Source: Nocardia salmonicida NBRC 13393
Lineage (GTDB): Bacteria > Actinomycetota > Actinomycetes > Mycobacteriales > Mycobacteriaceae
Assembly: GCF_001613085.1 (NCBI RefSeq)
Contig: NZ_BDBR01000024.1
Span: 62,001 to 126,000 of the forward strand
Direction: 5' to 3'
DNA: 64,000 bases
The translations under genes were made by a program, and so were the position numbers. The notes beneath the pieces are model-generated. The model saw only the letters and a list, made by a program, of their open reading frames with translations. It did no database searches and had not been told where the DNA came from. This document shows, one piece after another, positions 9,718 to 18,430 of this stretch. Positions within the stretch are counted from its first letter, which is position 1. Every line of letters starts with the position of its first letter.

Positions 9718-12700
9718 TCAGTCATCCTCGCGTCGACGCAGAAGTTCGTTCACGCTGACGGTCCGGCCTTCATTGCCATGATGGCGACCCTCGTCCTCAG
9801 CCGTACCGCGGCGCGACGAGCGCAACTGAGCCATCCAGTTCTCGATCTCGTTGCGAGTGTCGGCCGGGGGTTCGCCGGATTCCGGCGCGGTGGAATCGGC
9901 TTCCGCCGCAGGTGCGGCAGTCTCCGACGACACCTCGGTGGACGGCTCCGAGGGTGAGGCGGCGGGGGACGGGACGGCGGTGAAACCCGAAGGGGCCTGC
10001 CACCGACCGGCGATGTCGGTCGTCGGTGCCTCGTCGGCTGCTTCCCGACCTGCCGTCGGCGTTTCACCGTTGCCGCCCTGGATCGGCGAACTCGCCGGTG
10101 AATCCGGCTGCCGGGGTGAAGGAGCGGTATCGCGCGTGACCTCGGTGAACCCCGGCGGCGCCACCTGCGGGCGCACGATGTCTGCCTGGCGAGCCGAGTC
10201 CGGCTGGTCGCCGGACGGATTCGACGAACCGGAGAAGTCGGCGGGGTGATCGACGGCGGGGCGGGTGCGGTCGCTCGCACTGTCCTGCGAGGAGGGCGTG
10301 ACCGGCGAGAACCGTGGTCCGCTGTCCTGATCGGACGTGTTGAAACCGCGCGGCGTGCCCGGGCTGGTCATGCCGTTGTTCCACGGGGTGCTCGGCTGCG
10401 GTTCGACGGGCACCGCAGTGCCGAAAACGCTCTGCGGCGGGATCGGCGAATCGGGTTCGGTCTCCGCACGCGCCGCATCGCCCTGGGGCGGCTCGGCACG
10501 ATGCGTGCCGGGCGCCGCCGAGAGGTCGGGACTCGGTGATGCGAATCCGTGCGGGCGCGAATCCACTTCGCGCACTGCGGCATCGGCCTGGTCGGACGAA
10601 CGGCTCGGCTCTGCCGTGGTGCCCGAATCAGGTGCGGGGGAGTTGGGCGTGACGGGGCGCAGATTCGACGCCGTCACAGGGCTGAACCCGTTGAAGGTTC
10701 CGCTCGACGGAGTTTCGCCCGTGCGAGAAGGCGTGTCGCCCGTGTGAGGTGCCGGTGTGGGCTCGCCCGCGCGAGGTGCGGTGTCGCCCGCGCGAGGTGC
10801 GGAGGTCGGTGCGCTCGGCGGCGTGTTGACGATCCTCGGTGCGGCCGGCGGGACGATTCCGCGAGGCGGCGGGGTCGCCGTGCTCGGCCGGGCCGGGGGG
10901 ACGATGCTCGGCCGCTGCGGCAAATCCGCCGGGGGCGTACCGAATCCGGCGCCGTCGCCGGTCTCGTTCGGCGTCGACACCCGAGGCGTCGGCGGAGTTT
11001 CGCCGATCACGCCCGGGGTGTACCCCGTAGGTGGCTGCACGCGCGAGGAGCCACGCGGCGCGGCCCCGGTGACGATGCCGGGCAGGTCGAGGTCGGACCC
11101 GCTGTCGCCGGCCGGACGGGAAATCGAAGGGCCACCGGTGGTTTCGGTGATACCGAAGGCAGTGTCCGGCGTAGCGGTGCGGGACGGCGAGTCGGCGGCG
11201 CCGTTGGTCTGTCCGAGCCCGTTGGTGGAGCGAGTGGCCCCACCGGGTCCGGTTTCGGGGTCGCCGAGGTCGGTGTGGGGTGCGGGGGGCGTGCCGAAGC
11301 TGGGGCCCGAATAGCCACGGTCTTCGTCCGCGGCAGGATCCGGGGTCGAATCACCGTGTCCCTGAGCGGGATTCGGCGTACCCGGCTTCACGATCGGGAG
11401 TACCTGAGTCGGCTCGCCGGACACGTACTTCGGCAGCTCGAACTCGGCGTCTTCCTGCTTCGCGGCGCCTTCGGCATCAGGTTTCGCGGGCGTACCCTGC
11501 TTCACCACCGGCAATTCCCGCGTCGGCTCACCCGAGGACAACATCGAGGCACGGGGGCGCGTCGGATCGGGCGACATCGGCTGGCGCGCGCGTGCGGGCT
11601 CAGCGGATTCGGCATCGGTGATCTTGTCGATGCGCTGGGTCGGTGCCTCTGCCTCGATCTCGGCGACCGTGCGCGGCCTGCGGGGCGTACGCGCCAGCTT
11701 GGAGTCGGGGACCGCCGTCATCTGCATGGTCGGCGGGTCGGTGATCGGGGTGGTCTTCACCAGGTCGACCACGCCACCGTGCTCCGGGCGTTCGTCGTCG
11801 AGGATGGGTTCGCCAAGGCCGATCTTCTCCTGGATGCGCTTCATCCACTTCGGCGCCCACCAGCAGTCGTCGCCGAGCAGCTTCATGATCGCGGGGACCA
11901 GCAGCATGCGCAGCACGGTGGCGTCGATGAACAGCGCCGCGATCATGCCGTAGGCGATGTACTGCATCATCACCAGATCGGAGAACGCGAACGCGCCGGT
12001 CACCACGAGCAGGATCAGGGCGGCGGCGGTGATGATCCGCCCGGTCTGCGCGGTGCCGATCCGCACGGCTTCGGTGGTCGACGCGCCTTGGGCGCGCGCC
12101 TCCACCATGCGCGAGAGCAGGAAGACCTCGTAGTCGGTCGACAGGCCGTAGATGATCGCGATGATCAACATCAAGACCGGCGCACTGATCGGCTGTGGCG
12201 TGAAGTTCAGCAGCCCGGCACCGTTGCCGTCGATGAAGATCCAGGTCAGGATGCCCAGCGTCGCGCCGAGACCGAGCGCGCTCATCAACGCGGCCTTGAT
12301 CGGCAGCACCAGCGAACCGAACGTCAGGAACATCAGCACGGTGGTGGTGACCAGCACGAGCAAGATCATCCACGGCATCAGTTCCAGCAGCGTGTCGATG
12401 CTGTCGGCCATGAGCGCGGGCTGACCGGTGACGTACATCGTGACGCCGTCGGGCACTTCGATCGAACGGAGATAGTCGATCGTCGGTTCGGCGTTGCCGG
12501 TGGGATCGACCAGGGTCGCCGAGGTGCGGAACACCTCAGGGTTGGTCGGCGACTTGGTCGGCACGGCGAACGGGCCGACCATTCCGGGAGCCTGGTTGGC
12601 TTCCTTCCAGACCTGACCGATCGCGTTCGTGTCGTCGGAGACGAAGACCAGCTGGATCGGGTCGGTCTTGCTCTGTGGGAAGACCTCGTAGAAGTGCTCG

Positions 12701-13953
12701 AGCGCGGATCGGGCCTTGTTGTCCGGCGGCAGGTACTTCTCGTTGATACCGCCGAACGCCAGATCCTTGACCGGGATGATCAGCAACAGCAGACCGACGG
12801 TGATCGGAATGGCGATCTTGAGCGGGTGTTTCATGACCCAGCGGGTCGTGTTGCCCCAGAAGCCGTTCTCGATCTGCTCGGCGGTCTTGGTCTTGCGGAA
12901 CCGCTTGAGACCGAACATGTCGACGCGCGGGCCGAGCACGGCGAGCATCGCGGGCAGGATCGTCACCGCGGTCAGTGCGGCCAGGGAGACGGTGGCGATG
13001 GTGCCGTAGGCGACCGATCGCAGGAAGCCCTGTGGGAACAGCAGGATGCCGCCAAGACTGGCGATGATCATCGTGGCGGAGAACACGACTGTTCGTCCAG
13101 CGGTCATCACCGACCGCCGGACGGCGGCGCGCGTGGAGTAACCCTCCGCCAGTTCTTCGCGGAAACGACTGACTATGAACAGGCCGTAGTCGATCGCGAG
13201 GCCGAGGCCGATCATCGACACAACGCCGCTGACGAAGGAGTTGACCTCGGTGAAATTGGTCAGCGCCATGACGATGCCGTTGGCGCCGAGGATCGTCAGA
13301 CCGCCGATGACCAGCGGCAGCGCGGCCGCGACGATGCCGCCGAAGATGAAGAACAGCAGCACTGCCACCGCCGGGATGGCCAGCACTTCCATCCGTTTGG
13401 TGTCGTGCGCGATCGTGTCGTTGAGGGTGACCGCGATCGCTTGGAGGCCCGAGACCTCCACGTCGACGCCGGGAATATAGAAGACGTCCTGCACGGCGCG
13501 GTAGTTGGCCATGATGACGGTGTCGTCGTTGCCGACGATGGCGATCGAGGCGAACGCGTGCTTCTTGTCCTTGGAGCCGAACGCCGACGGCACGGCGGGC
13601 GCGTCGCCCACCTTCCAATAGGTGCCGTTGATCTTGTCGATCTGATCAGGGTGTTCGGCCAGGGCCGTGGTCAGGCTGCCGACGACCTTCTGCTGGAACT
13701 CCGGGTCATCGATCGTTTTGCCCTCGGGGGCGTTGTACATGACGATGACGTCGGCCATGTGGTCGCGTCCGTAGGAGCCGTCGGCGATCTGCGCGCCCGC
13801 CACCGATTCCGAGCCGGGATCGAACCACCCGCTCGATGTCAGGCGAGGGCCGAGGCCCATGCCGTAAGCGCCCAACGCCAACAACGCCGCACCGACGACA
13901 GCGATGACGGCGAAGCGGAACCGGAAGACCAGATCGCCCCAGCGGGTGAACAC
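9718..13953 (-). CDS. mmpL3: MmpL3-type trehalose monomycolate transporter with very long C-terminal tail
   Basis: This RND/MMPL protein exports trehalose monomycolate to the periplasm using the proton motive force (family knowledge). The first ~710 residues are the transporter: a helix at 13-33, porter domain to about 185, helices 187-345, a second porter domain about 400-525 and helices 526-690. The proton-relay Asp-Tyr pairs are present at 255-256 (GLAIDYGLF) and 607-608 (LSTDYEVF). Residues 715-1411 are a Pro/Ser/Thr/Asp-rich, apparently disordered cytosolic tail, roughly twice as long as I expect for mycobacterial MmpL3 (whole protein about 940-1010 aa). The tail holds repeated PTxx(I/L/M) motifs and a 38-residue-spaced SGEPT repeat. 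The GTG start directly abuts the stop of the NYN gene. Context matches Rv0206c. Confidence 0.93.
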   Translation of the reverse strand: MFTRWGDLVFRFRFAVIAVVGAALLALGAYGMGLGPRLTSSGWFDPGSESVAGAQIADGSYGRDHMADVIVMYNAPEGKTIDDPEFQQKVVGSLTTALAEHPDQIDKINGTYWKVGDAPAVPSAFGSKDKKHAFASIAIVGNDDTVIMANYRAVQDVFYIPGVDVEVSGLQAIAVTLNDTIAHDTKRMEVLAIPAVAVLLFFIFGGIVAAALPLVIGGLTILGANGIVMALTNFTEVNSFVSGVVSMIGLGLAIDYGLFIVSRFREELAEGYSTRAAVRRSVMTAGRTVVFSATMIIASLGGILLFPQGFLRSVAYGTIATVSLAALTAVTILPAMLAVLGPRVDMFGLKRFRKTKTAEQIENGFWGNTTRWVMKHPLKIAIPITVGLLLLIIPVKDLAFGGINEKYLPPDNKARSALEHFYEVFPQSKTDPIQLVFVSDDTNAIGQVWKEANQAPGMVGPFAVPTKSPTNPEVFRTSATLVDPTGNAEPTIDYLRSIEVPDGVTMYVTGQPALMADSIDTLLELMPWMILLVLVTTTVLMFLTFGSLVLPIKAALMSALGLGATLGILTWIFIDGNGAGLLNFTPQPISAPVLMLIIAIIYGLSTDYEVFLLSRMVEARAQGASTTEAVRIGTAQTGRIITAAALILLVVTGAFAFSDLVMMQYIAYGMIAALFIDATVLRMLLVPAIMKLLGDDCWWAPKWMKRIQEKIGLGEPILDDERPEHGGVVDLVKTTPITDPPTMQMTAVPDSKLARTPRRPRTVAEIEAEAPTQRIDKITDAESAEPARARQPMSPDPTRPRASMLSSGEPTRELPVVKQGTPAKPDAEGAAKQEDAEFELPKYVSGEPTQVLPIVKPGTPNPAQGHGDSTPDPAADEDRGYSGPSFGTPPAPHTDLGDPETGPGGATRSTNGLGQTNGAADSPSRTATPDTAFGITETTGGPSISRPAGDSGSDLDLPGIVTGAAPRGSSRVQPPTGYTPGVIGETPPTPRVSTPNETGDGAGFGTPPADLPQRPSIVPPARPSTATPPPRGIVPPAAPRIVNTPPSAPTSAPRAGDTAPRAGEPTPAPHTGDTPSRTGETPSSGTFNGFSPVTASNLRPVTPNSPAPDSGTTAEPSRSSDQADAAVREVDSRPHGFASPSPDLSAAPGTHRAEPPQGDAARAETEPDSPIPPQSVFGTAVPVEPQPSTPWNNGMTSPGTPRGFNTSDQDSGPRFSPVTPSSQDSASDRTRPAVDHPADFSGSSNPSGDQPDSARQADIVRPQVAPPGFTEVTRDTAPSPRQPDSPASSPIQGGNGETPTAGREAADEAPTTDIAGRWQAPSGFTAVPSPAASPSEPSTEVSSETAAPAAEADSTAPESGEPPADTRNEIENWMAQLRSSRRGTAEDEGRHHGNEGRTVSVNELLRRREDD

Positions 13954-14670
13954 TTAAGCGACTCCTTGACCAGGGCGAGAAGTGAGTAGTGCCGACAGCG
14001 GCCGGAAAGGCTGCAGCCAGGCACCCTCGTCGGGCAGCGACTCGAGACTCACCCGCGGTAGCGGTTCACGGAACACGCCGGGGATGTCCTCGAGGTCGAC
14101 GAACCCGAGGGTATCCGAAGTGACGGCCCAACTCGCGTGCTCACGGAATCCGAGCACCTGAGCTGGGATTCCCTTGGCCGCGATGGCCTCCAGCGGTTCA
14201 CGGAACGCCTGACCGTCGGCCGAGGCGACCATGATGCCGGCTAAACCGCCGTCGCGTTGACGGGTCGCGATGTGCGCGAGCATGTCGGCGTCGACATCGG
14301 AGTCTTCGTCGATCTTGGGCTTGGCGAACACCGCGAAACCGACATTGCGCAGCGCTTCCACCCAGGGGCGGACCACGTCGGCGGTGCCGGGCGCGATATT
14401 GGTGAAGACGGTGGCCTCGGCCTCGATGCGGCCCTTGGAGGCCACCGAGATCTCGGCGGTGCGGGCCAGCAACCAGCGGCCGAGCGCGTCGAAGCGGGGG
14501 CGATAAGCGGCAGTGGGCCGTCCACCGAGGATGGCGCCGAGCCCCATGTCGAGGTTCGGCGCGTCCCAGACCAGCAGCACACGTCGAACATCGGAACCGC
14601 TCAACGCCTCGGAACCGGAGCCTGCCTGGGCGGGCACCGGCATCTCGGGGGCGATCTCACTCACGCTCAT
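13954..14670 (-). CDS. NYN (PIN-like) domain protein
   Basis: The start at 14670 gives 238 residues and an ATGA overlap with the trmB stop, a sign of translational coupling; a start 18 bp further up is possible but less likely. Residues 30-185 look like a NYN domain, a PIN-like RNase fold: VLLVWDAPNLDMGLG with Asp36 and Asn39, DSDVDADML, and GIMVASADGQAF supply the acidic residues expected to bind metal. NYN proteins are often RNases or RNA-processing factors, but this subgroup (Rv0207c-like) has no assigned substrate that I know of. It is immediately followed by mmpL3 with no gap. Confidence 0.82.
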   Translation of the reverse strand: MSVSEIAPEMPVPAQAGSGSEALSGSDVRRVLLVWDAPNLDMGLGAILGGRPTAAYRPRFDALGRWLLARTAEISVASKGRIEAEATVFTNIAPGTADVVRPWVEALRNVGFAVFAKPKIDEDSDVDADMLAHIATRQRDGGLAGIMVASADGQAFREPLEAIAAKGIPAQVLGFREHASWAVTSDTLGFVDLEDIPGVFREPLPRVSLESLPDEGAWLQPFRPLSALLTSRPGQGVA

Positions 14671-15470
14671 CTGTCGATCTTCCCCCATATGAACTCGTTG
14701 ATGGCGCTACCGGCACGCAGGCCTTTGCCTTCGAACTTGGTGACGGGCCGTTCGAAACCGATCGGCGCGGTAGTGCGGTTGACGGCGCTGTCGCCACCGG
14801 TGGTGTCGTTCAGGCCGGTGAACAGCGGTTCCTTGGAGCCTACTTCGAGAATATGCTCGGCGTAATCCGCGTGGTCGGTGGCCACATGCAGCACTCCGCC
14901 CGGCTTCAATCTGCTGGCGATCAGGGCGAAAGTCGGCGCCTGTAGCAGTCTGCGCTTGTGGTGGCGGGCCTTCGGCCACGGGTCGGGGAAGAACACCCGA
15001 ACGCCGATCAGCGATTCCGGGGCAACCATGTTCTCCAGTACGTCGACGGCATCGCCGCGCAGCAATCGGATGTTCTCGATCTGTTCGCGCTCGATCTGCT
15101 GAACCAGCTGGGCAAGGCCGGGCTGGTACACCTCGATGCCGATGAGATTCAGGTGCGGTTCGGCCTTGGCCATGGCGGCCGTCGCGGTGCCGGTGCCGGT
15201 GCCGATCTCGATCACCAGCGGCGCTTCGCGCCCGAACCAGGCGTCGGCGTCGACCGGATCATTGGACACATTGCGCCCGATCTTCGGCCACGTGTTGTCC
15301 CACGAGGCCTGCTGGTTCGGCGTCAGCGCGCCTCGCCGCGTGCGGAAGCTCGTCACGCGCGGGTACAGCCTGGAGCCGGTGAGCGAGCGTCGGCCCGCGT
15401 CGTTCGGCATCTCCGACAGCTTGTGGCTGGTCGGCTCGGCGTGGTCGGCGGCGTCGTTCACGTCGTCCAT
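14667..15470 (-). CDS. trmB: tRNA (guanine-N7-)-methyltransferase
   Basis: TrmB transfers a methyl group from S-adenosylmethionine to N7 of G46 in the variable loop of tRNAs. The start MDDVNDAADH at 15470 gives 267 residues, close to the family length; ATG 15509 is the alternative. The SAM-binding motif VIEIGTGTGTATAAMAKAEP and the family signature FFPDPWPKARHHKRRL are intact, and ATDHADYAEHI follows as expected. It heads the trmB - NYN - mmpL3 cluster, in the same order as Rv0208c-Rv0207c-Rv0206c, so mmpL3 expression may depend partly on the promoter at 15471-15603, which also faces the divergent GTPase-like gene. Confidence 0.92.
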   Translation of the reverse strand: MDDVNDAADHAEPTSHKLSEMPNDAGRRSLTGSRLYPRVTSFRTRRGALTPNQQASWDNTWPKIGRNVSNDPVDADAWFGREAPLVIEIGTGTGTATAAMAKAEPHLNLIGIEVYQPGLAQLVQQIEREQIENIRLLRGDAVDVLENMVAPESLIGVRVFFPDPWPKARHHKRRLLQAPTFALIASRLKPGGVLHVATDHADYAEHILEVGSKEPLFTGLNDTTGGDSAVNRTTAPIGFERPVTKFEGKGLRAGSAINEFIWGKIDR

Positions 15471-15603
15471 TGTCCAGCATGCGCGCGGGTGCGTCGCAGG
15501 CGAGTTCATGGGACCGCTGATCCGCCCAGGTCGGCCGAAGGTTCGCCCGGCCCCGGCTCGGCGCGGATCTGACACAATGCCCTCCGAAAAGGGGGTGTGC
15601 AGA

Positions 15604-16713
15604 ATGTCGACAGCCACCGAATTCGCACAGACACGGCCCGCGGATCAGCTCGACGAGCTGATCTCGGCTCTAGGTGCAGGTCGCGGGGGTGATCCGGGGA
15701 TCGCCGAACAGCTCGCGACAGCGGCGGCGAGCCGTCGTCGTCCGCTGCACATCCAGATCACGGGGCGTGCGCTCAGCGGGCGCACGACCGTGATGGCCGC
15801 GCTGGCGTTGTTGTCGGCGCAGGAGACCGCGCCCGTCGATCAACCCGAACTGCCCGATCCCGTCCTCGACGGCGATCTGGTCATCTATGTACTGGCCGGT
15901 GCGCCGCAGGCCGCCGACTACCGCCTGCTCGCCACCGTGCCGCCGGGTCGCGGGGTGGTGGTGCTCAACAAGGCCGACGCGGTGGGCGCGCGCTGGGGTG
16001 AGGCCGTGGCCGCGGCGCAGCGGCACGCACAGGAACTCGGGATGCCGATCGTGCCGATCATCGCCTCGGTCGCCGCCCGCACGAGGGCGGGAGCGGTGAG
16101 CGCCGCCGATCTGAGCGATCTGCGCAGGCTCGCGGTCGGCCCCGATGTGCCCTCGGTACTCGCGGCCGATCTGTTCATCGGCGACGGCTCCGACCAGGAA
16201 GCTCGTCGGCGGCTGATCGCCAACTGGGACCTCTACGGTGTGGACTGCGCGCTGACGGCTCTGCGCGCCGACCCGGATCTGCCCGCGTCGGCGATCATCC
16301 AGATCCTGCACTCGGCCAGCGGGATCGATCCGCTGCACAAGCTGGTCCACCGCCGGTACGAGCAGGTGGAAGCGGTACGTGGCGGCGAACTGCTCGACGA
16401 GCTGACCCGGCTGGCCGCCCGCGCGGTCCCCGGCGACGGCGGACGCGCCCGCGAACTGATCGAGCACTATCTCGCCGGCGACGAAGCGCTCTGGGCCGGC
16501 TTGTGCGCCGGATTGGCCTGCCCGCAGGTCTCGCATCTGGCCGCCGGCTATCCGTCGCCCGCGCCCGGCGACGCCGACGAAGCGCTCGCGCGCGCCACCC
16601 GCTGGCGTGCCGTCGTGTCCAGCGACATGCCGCCCGCCGCCCGGCGCGCCGCGCTGCGCGTCCACAACGGCTATGTCAGAGCCTGGGAGCGGATGTCCAG
16701 TGCAGGCCTCTGA
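15604..16713 (+). CDS. Rv0209-like protein, degenerate P-loop GTPase
   Basis: The ATG at 15604 (MSTATEFAQT) gives 369 residues. GTPase-like features can be seen: a P-loop-like GRALSGRTT at about residues 56-64, in which the usual Lys is Arg, a beta strand DLVIYVLAG, the guanine-specificity motif NKAD (about 122-125) and PIIASVAA at the place of the G5 loop. A clear DxxG switch II is missing. The C-terminal half is helical. I know no experimental function. The downstream gene overlaps it by 14 bp and seems to be a second, more degenerate member of the same fold. Position and length fit Rv0209 (361 aa, from memory). Confidence 0.75.
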   Translation: MSTATEFAQTRPADQLDELISALGAGRGGDPGIAEQLATAAASRRRPLHIQITGRALSGRTTVMAALALLSAQETAPVDQPELPDPVLDGDLVIYVLAGAPQAADYRLLATVPPGRGVVVLNKADAVGARWGEAVAAAQRHAQELGMPIVPIIASVAARTRAGAVSAADLSDLRRLAVGPDVPSVLAADLFIGDGSDQEARRRLIANWDLYGVDCALTALRADPDLPASAIIQILHSASGIDPLHKLVHRRYEQVEAVRGGELLDELTRLAARAVPGDGGRARELIEHYLAGDEALWAGLCAGLACPQVSHLAAGYPSPAPGDADEALARATRWRAVVSSDMPPAARRAALRVHNGYVRAWERMSSAGL

Positions 16714-18181
16714 GGTCCCGTCCGACCGAGGAACGGCCGATGATCCCGGCGCCCTCCCGCCTGCGGTGGTCGCGGTGATCGACCGGTGGAACCCGCAGGG
16801 CGGCGCGCTACTGCGGGCGATGGCCGAGGCGGGCGAGGGCGCCAGCATCACCTTCTACGCCGCCGACGACGCCAACACCACCCTCCTTCGCACCGAACTC
16901 GCCCGCTTCGAACCTCATATCGACCTGGCCGACCCGGCGGCGCTCACCCCCGAGAACGAACCCGCCGCGGCCCTCATCCTCTTCGACGCGGGCAGTGTCC
17001 TCGGCGCCGACATGTTCGCCCTGATCGATCGGCTCCGCGCTGCCGACCAGCGAATCCTGCTCGCCATGAACGGCTTTCACGCCTATCAGGACTGGCGCGC
17101 GACCCGCGTCCGCAACCTCGAACTGCTCGCCGCGCGCGGCATCACCGACCTGGACATCGTCGCCGTCTCGGCCCGGCTGGCCGCCGCGGCCCGCGCGACC
17201 GACGACTCGGCGCTGCTCGATCGCTCCGGCGTGGCCGGCCTGCACGCCACCCTCGCCGCGGCCACCGCGCGGCGCCCGACCGACGGCGCCCAGCGTCGAA
17301 CCGCCGTCCGCACCCGCGTACTCGCCGACACCAGGGCGAGAATCGACGAACAGATCACCGCGCTGCGCTCCGGCACCGACACCGAGCGGATCAGAGAGGA
17401 GCGCATCGGACTGGTCGCCGAGCGCGACGGCGGCCGCCAGACCGGCCTGGCCGCCGTGCGCAGCCAGGTCCAGCTCTCCCGCGTGGATCTGACCACCGAG
17501 CTCGGCGCCATGGTGCGCGCCCTGCACACCCGTTCCCGCGCCGAACTCGACCGCTGCGACCGCGCCGAACTGCGCGCCTATCCCCAGCGCCTGCAGCAGG
17601 CCGCCGGTGAACTGTCGGCCTCGGTCGACGCTGTCATCGACGAACGGGTGATCGAAGCCGCCCGCCGGATCGGCACGACCGCTCCGACCACTCGTCGCCG
17701 TGATCCGGCCCCGCGGGTGGGTCCCGATCCCGACAAGAGACACCGGGGTGTCGAAGATCACCTCATGATCGCGCTCGGCGCGTCGGCGGGTGTCGGGCTC
17801 GGCAGGTTGGTCGTGGCGCCGCTGTCGCTGGTGCCGACTCTCGACGTGGCGAGCGTCCCGGTGACCTTGCTGCTCGGCGCGGGCGCGGCCGCCTGGGTCG
17901 TGCGCGCCCGCGGTCAACTCGCCGAGCGCAATCACATTGCCCAGTGGGTCTCCGAAGCGCTGGTGAATATCAAAGCCCAGCTCGAACAGCGTGTCGCCGC
18001 GGTGCTGGTGGATATCGAGGCCGAATTGGCCGAGCACGTGGTCCGGGAATCGACCGCGCGGGCGATCGCCGTCGACCGGCGTGTCACCGAACTCGACGCG
18101 CTCGCGCGCAGGCTCGTCGCGGAGCGTCCGGCACAGCTGACCGCCTGTGAGCGCGACATCGCCACCCTCGATCGACTGTGA
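16700..18181 (+). CDS. Rv0210-like protein, pseudo-GTPase with coiled coil and membrane hairpin
   Basis: GTG 16700 gives 493 residues, essentially the length of Rv0210. The N-terminal 175 residues show an alternating strand/helix pattern like a small GTPase without its motifs (ADDANTTLL where a P-loop would be, LILFDAGSVLGADM, LLAMNG, IVAVSARLA). Residues about 195-330 are strongly helical and charged, probably coiled coil. Residues about 355-400 contain two hydrophobic segments separated by a short turn, ending in VVRARGQL, followed by another amphipathic helix to the end. This layout (G-like domain, helical stalk, hydrophobic hairpin) recalls bacterial dynamin-like proteins such as IniA. 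That is inference; no function is established. Confidence 0.72.
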   Translation: MQASEVPSDRGTADDPGALPPAVVAVIDRWNPQGGALLRAMAEAGEGASITFYAADDANTTLLRTELARFEPHIDLADPAALTPENEPAAALILFDAGSVLGADMFALIDRLRAADQRILLAMNGFHAYQDWRATRVRNLELLAARGITDLDIVAVSARLAAAARATDDSALLDRSGVAGLHATLAAATARRPTDGAQRRTAVRTRVLADTRARIDEQITALRSGTDTERIREERIGLVAERDGGRQTGLAAVRSQVQLSRVDLTTELGAMVRALHTRSRAELDRCDRAELRAYPQRLQQAAGELSASVDAVIDERVIEAARRIGTTAPTTRRRDPAPRVGPDPDKRHRGVEDHLMIALGASAGVGLGRLVVAPLSLVPTLDVASVPVTLLLGAGAAAWVVRARGQLAERNHIAQWVSEALVNIKAQLEQRVAAVLVDIEAELAEHVVRESTARAIAVDRRVTELDALARRLVAERPAQLTACERDIATLDRL

Positions 18182-18430
18182 GCGCGGGATTGACCGATAC
18201 ACCTGTGGGTACCTGTAATGGAGCCCGATGCCATATCGGTCGTCATATCGCGTTAACCTGGAGGCAGGAACCTGGGCGTCCGCTCTTGCCAGTCGATGCG
18301 CGGCCACCGTCCGTGTACGGCCTTCCTAGCCGTCTATCGGGGTTGTGCGACGGTTGGTCACTGCGGACGCCTTACCCGCCCATGGTGGCGATCGATGGAT
18401 CGAACAACCGCCCATCTCAGGAGAGTTTTC

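Noticed and set aside
10549..13989. A very long plus-strand open frame (over 1100 codons) opposite mmpL3
   Set aside because: It runs antisense to a recognised MmpL3 with correct motifs; its translation is Arg/His/Gly/Asp-rich low complexity, as expected of a shadow frame in GC-rich DNA.
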